This document shows, one piece after another, positions 22,243-23,328 of a stretch of DNA of 23,328 nucleotides; position 1 is the stretch's first letter, and each line of letters begins with the position of its first letter. This stretch comes from Pseudomonadota bacterium (GTDB lineage Bacteria; Desulfobacterota; Syntrophia; Syntrophales; UBA5619), in NCBI GenBank assembly GCA_018827585.1, contig JAHJXP010000232.1:1-23328 (forward strand). Direction: 5' to 3'. A program made the position numbers and the translations under genes. The notes beneath the pieces are model-generated. The model did not search any database. It was not told the DNA's origin and worked only from the letters and a program-made list of their open reading frames with translations.

Positions 22243-23328
22243 CTATGTTAGGTATTGTGCGGGATCGGCAATCTTCCCCTCCAGGGCGGCAGCGGCCACC
22301 GATGCCGGGGAGGCCACGAAAATCTCCGCCTCGGCATGTCCCATCCGGCCCGGAAAGTTGCGGCTCGACGCCGTGATACAGGTCTCGCCGGGCGCCAATA
22401 TCCCCTGGTGTGTCCCCAGGCAGGCGGCGCAGCTGGGGGTAACGAAGGTGGCGCCGGCCTCAACCAGGGTTTGAATATACCCCTTGGCCATCGCCTCCAG
22501 AAAGACACCCTTGGACGCGGGAACGACGACAAACCGCGTCCGGGGATGGATGCGCCTTCCTTTCAGGATCCGGGCGGCCACCGCGATGTCCTCCACCCTG
22601 CCGCCGGTGCAGGTGCCGAGAAAGGCCTGATTGATCGGGCGGCCAAGATATTCGGGCAATATCGGCGACATTGTCCACACTGTGGGGTGCGGCCACTTGC
22701 GGCTTGAGGCCGGTTACGTCAAAGGTATGTTCCGCGGCGTAATGGTAGCCGGGATCGGTAGTCACCACGGGAGATTCCAGTTTCACCTTATCCCGCAGGA
22801 AATCGAAGGTGACCCGGTCAGGCTGGATGTAGGCCGTTTTGGCGCCCATCTCCGTCGTCATGTTGCACAAGGTCATCCGCTCCGACACGCCGAGGCTTTC
22901 CAGGAGCGGGCCGGTGAACTCCACCGCCCGGTAGACGCCGTAACCGGCGCCGAGGGTCCCGATGACCTTGAGGATGATATCCTTGGCGAAAACCCCCTTG
23001 CCTGTTGTGCCTTCGAGGTGGATACGGATCACTTCCGGTACACGGAACCACAGCCGTCCCGTCATGAGAATAATGGCCAGATCGGTGGCGCCCACACCGG
23101 CGCCGAAGGCCCCAAACGCCCCATGGGTCGTGGTATGGGAATCGGTGACCACGACCAGCATCCCGGGATGGACCAGCCCTTTGTCCGCCAGGACCTGGTG
23201 ACACACCCCCTGATCGATATCCATCAACAGATCGATTCCCTGCTCCCAGCAGAATTCACGGAACTGCTTTTGGTTGTCGGCCTGGGTTATCGTCGACGCG
23301 GGGGCAAAATGGTCCAGAAACATCACCA
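22243..23328 (-). pseudogene. 3-isopropylmalate dehydratase/homoaconitase-type large subunit, frameshifted and cut by the window edge
   Basis: The aconitase-family large subunit is split over two frames. Upstream part (23328 to about 22657): FLDHFAPASTITQADNQKQF, VVTDSHTTTHGAFGAFGAG and HSVDNVADIA. Downstream part (to the TAG at 22243-22245): INQAFLGTCTGGRVEDI, TPSCAACLGTHQGILAPGE and TASSRNFPGRMGHAEAE. The three Fe-S Cys (GTC, CAAC) all lie in the downstream part. Removing one C from the CCC run at 22654-22656 gives DIAEYLGRPINQ, which joins the two parts in the way expected of the family. One extra base, real or from sequencing, therefore explains the break. About 90 N-terminal residues lie beyond the window. 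GTCTGGR replaces the usual CTNGR. It works with the small subunit encoded next. Confidence 0.85.

Overview
The window reads as high-GC bacterial DNA. It probably comes from an anaerobic deltaproteobacterium (Desulfobacterota, something like the Syntrophales). That is an inference from content: a giant acyl-CoA dehydratase activase-type protein, a B12-type radical SAM protein, a small SAP-domain protein, several tripartite tricarboxylate transporter (TTT) genes, and intergenic repeats that combine C/G-rich hairpins with a 'GCGACTTTTTACGAGG' motif. No rRNA, tRNA, CRISPR array, transposase or phage gene was found.

Layout. Positions 1-82 hold the tail of an unidentified gene, followed by a strong stem-loop and a possible 61-aa minus-strand gene. 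Positions 478-3683 (plus) hold a B12-binding-type radical SAM enzyme, an MFS transporter that overlaps its stop, and a 50-codon stump of a TauE/SafE exporter. Positions 6348-3776 (minus) encode low-specificity threonine aldolase and, 5 bp downstream, a YihY/BrkB membrane protein fused to what looks like a complete Crp-type module (cNMP-binding domain plus winged helix). Positions 6349-6787 are a non-coding repeat island with an imperfect inverted-repeat element, three G/C hairpins and a dRS3-like palindrome. Positions 6788-12821 (plus) hold the 1450-aa double-ATPase/dehydratase-like protein and an orphan oligopeptide-type binding lipoprotein. Positions 12930-14234 encode a PAS-PAS-LuxR regulator behind an extended -10 promoter.

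Positions 14276-17218 (plus) form a visibly AT-richer block. It carries a well-formed sigma70-type promoter, a SAP-domain protein, a divergent glycogen/starch synthase and two universal stress proteins, and looks like a reserve-carbon and stress unit. Positions 23328-17315 (minus) form a catabolic-looking cluster: an IPM dehydratase/homoaconitase-like large subunit (frameshifted and cut by the window edge), its small subunit, the three TTT subunits (TctC, TctA, TctB) and a mandelate-racemase-type enolase superfamily enzyme. Together these suggest uptake of a (hydroxy)carboxylic acid followed by dehydration, hydration or racemisation. The substrate is not evident.

The strongest unusual points are the membrane protein with a built-in Crp module, the giant activase fusion without separate dehydratase genes, the carboxylate cluster with its frameshifted hydrolyase, and the mobile-looking repeats, one copy of which abuts the promoter of the PAS-LuxR gene.
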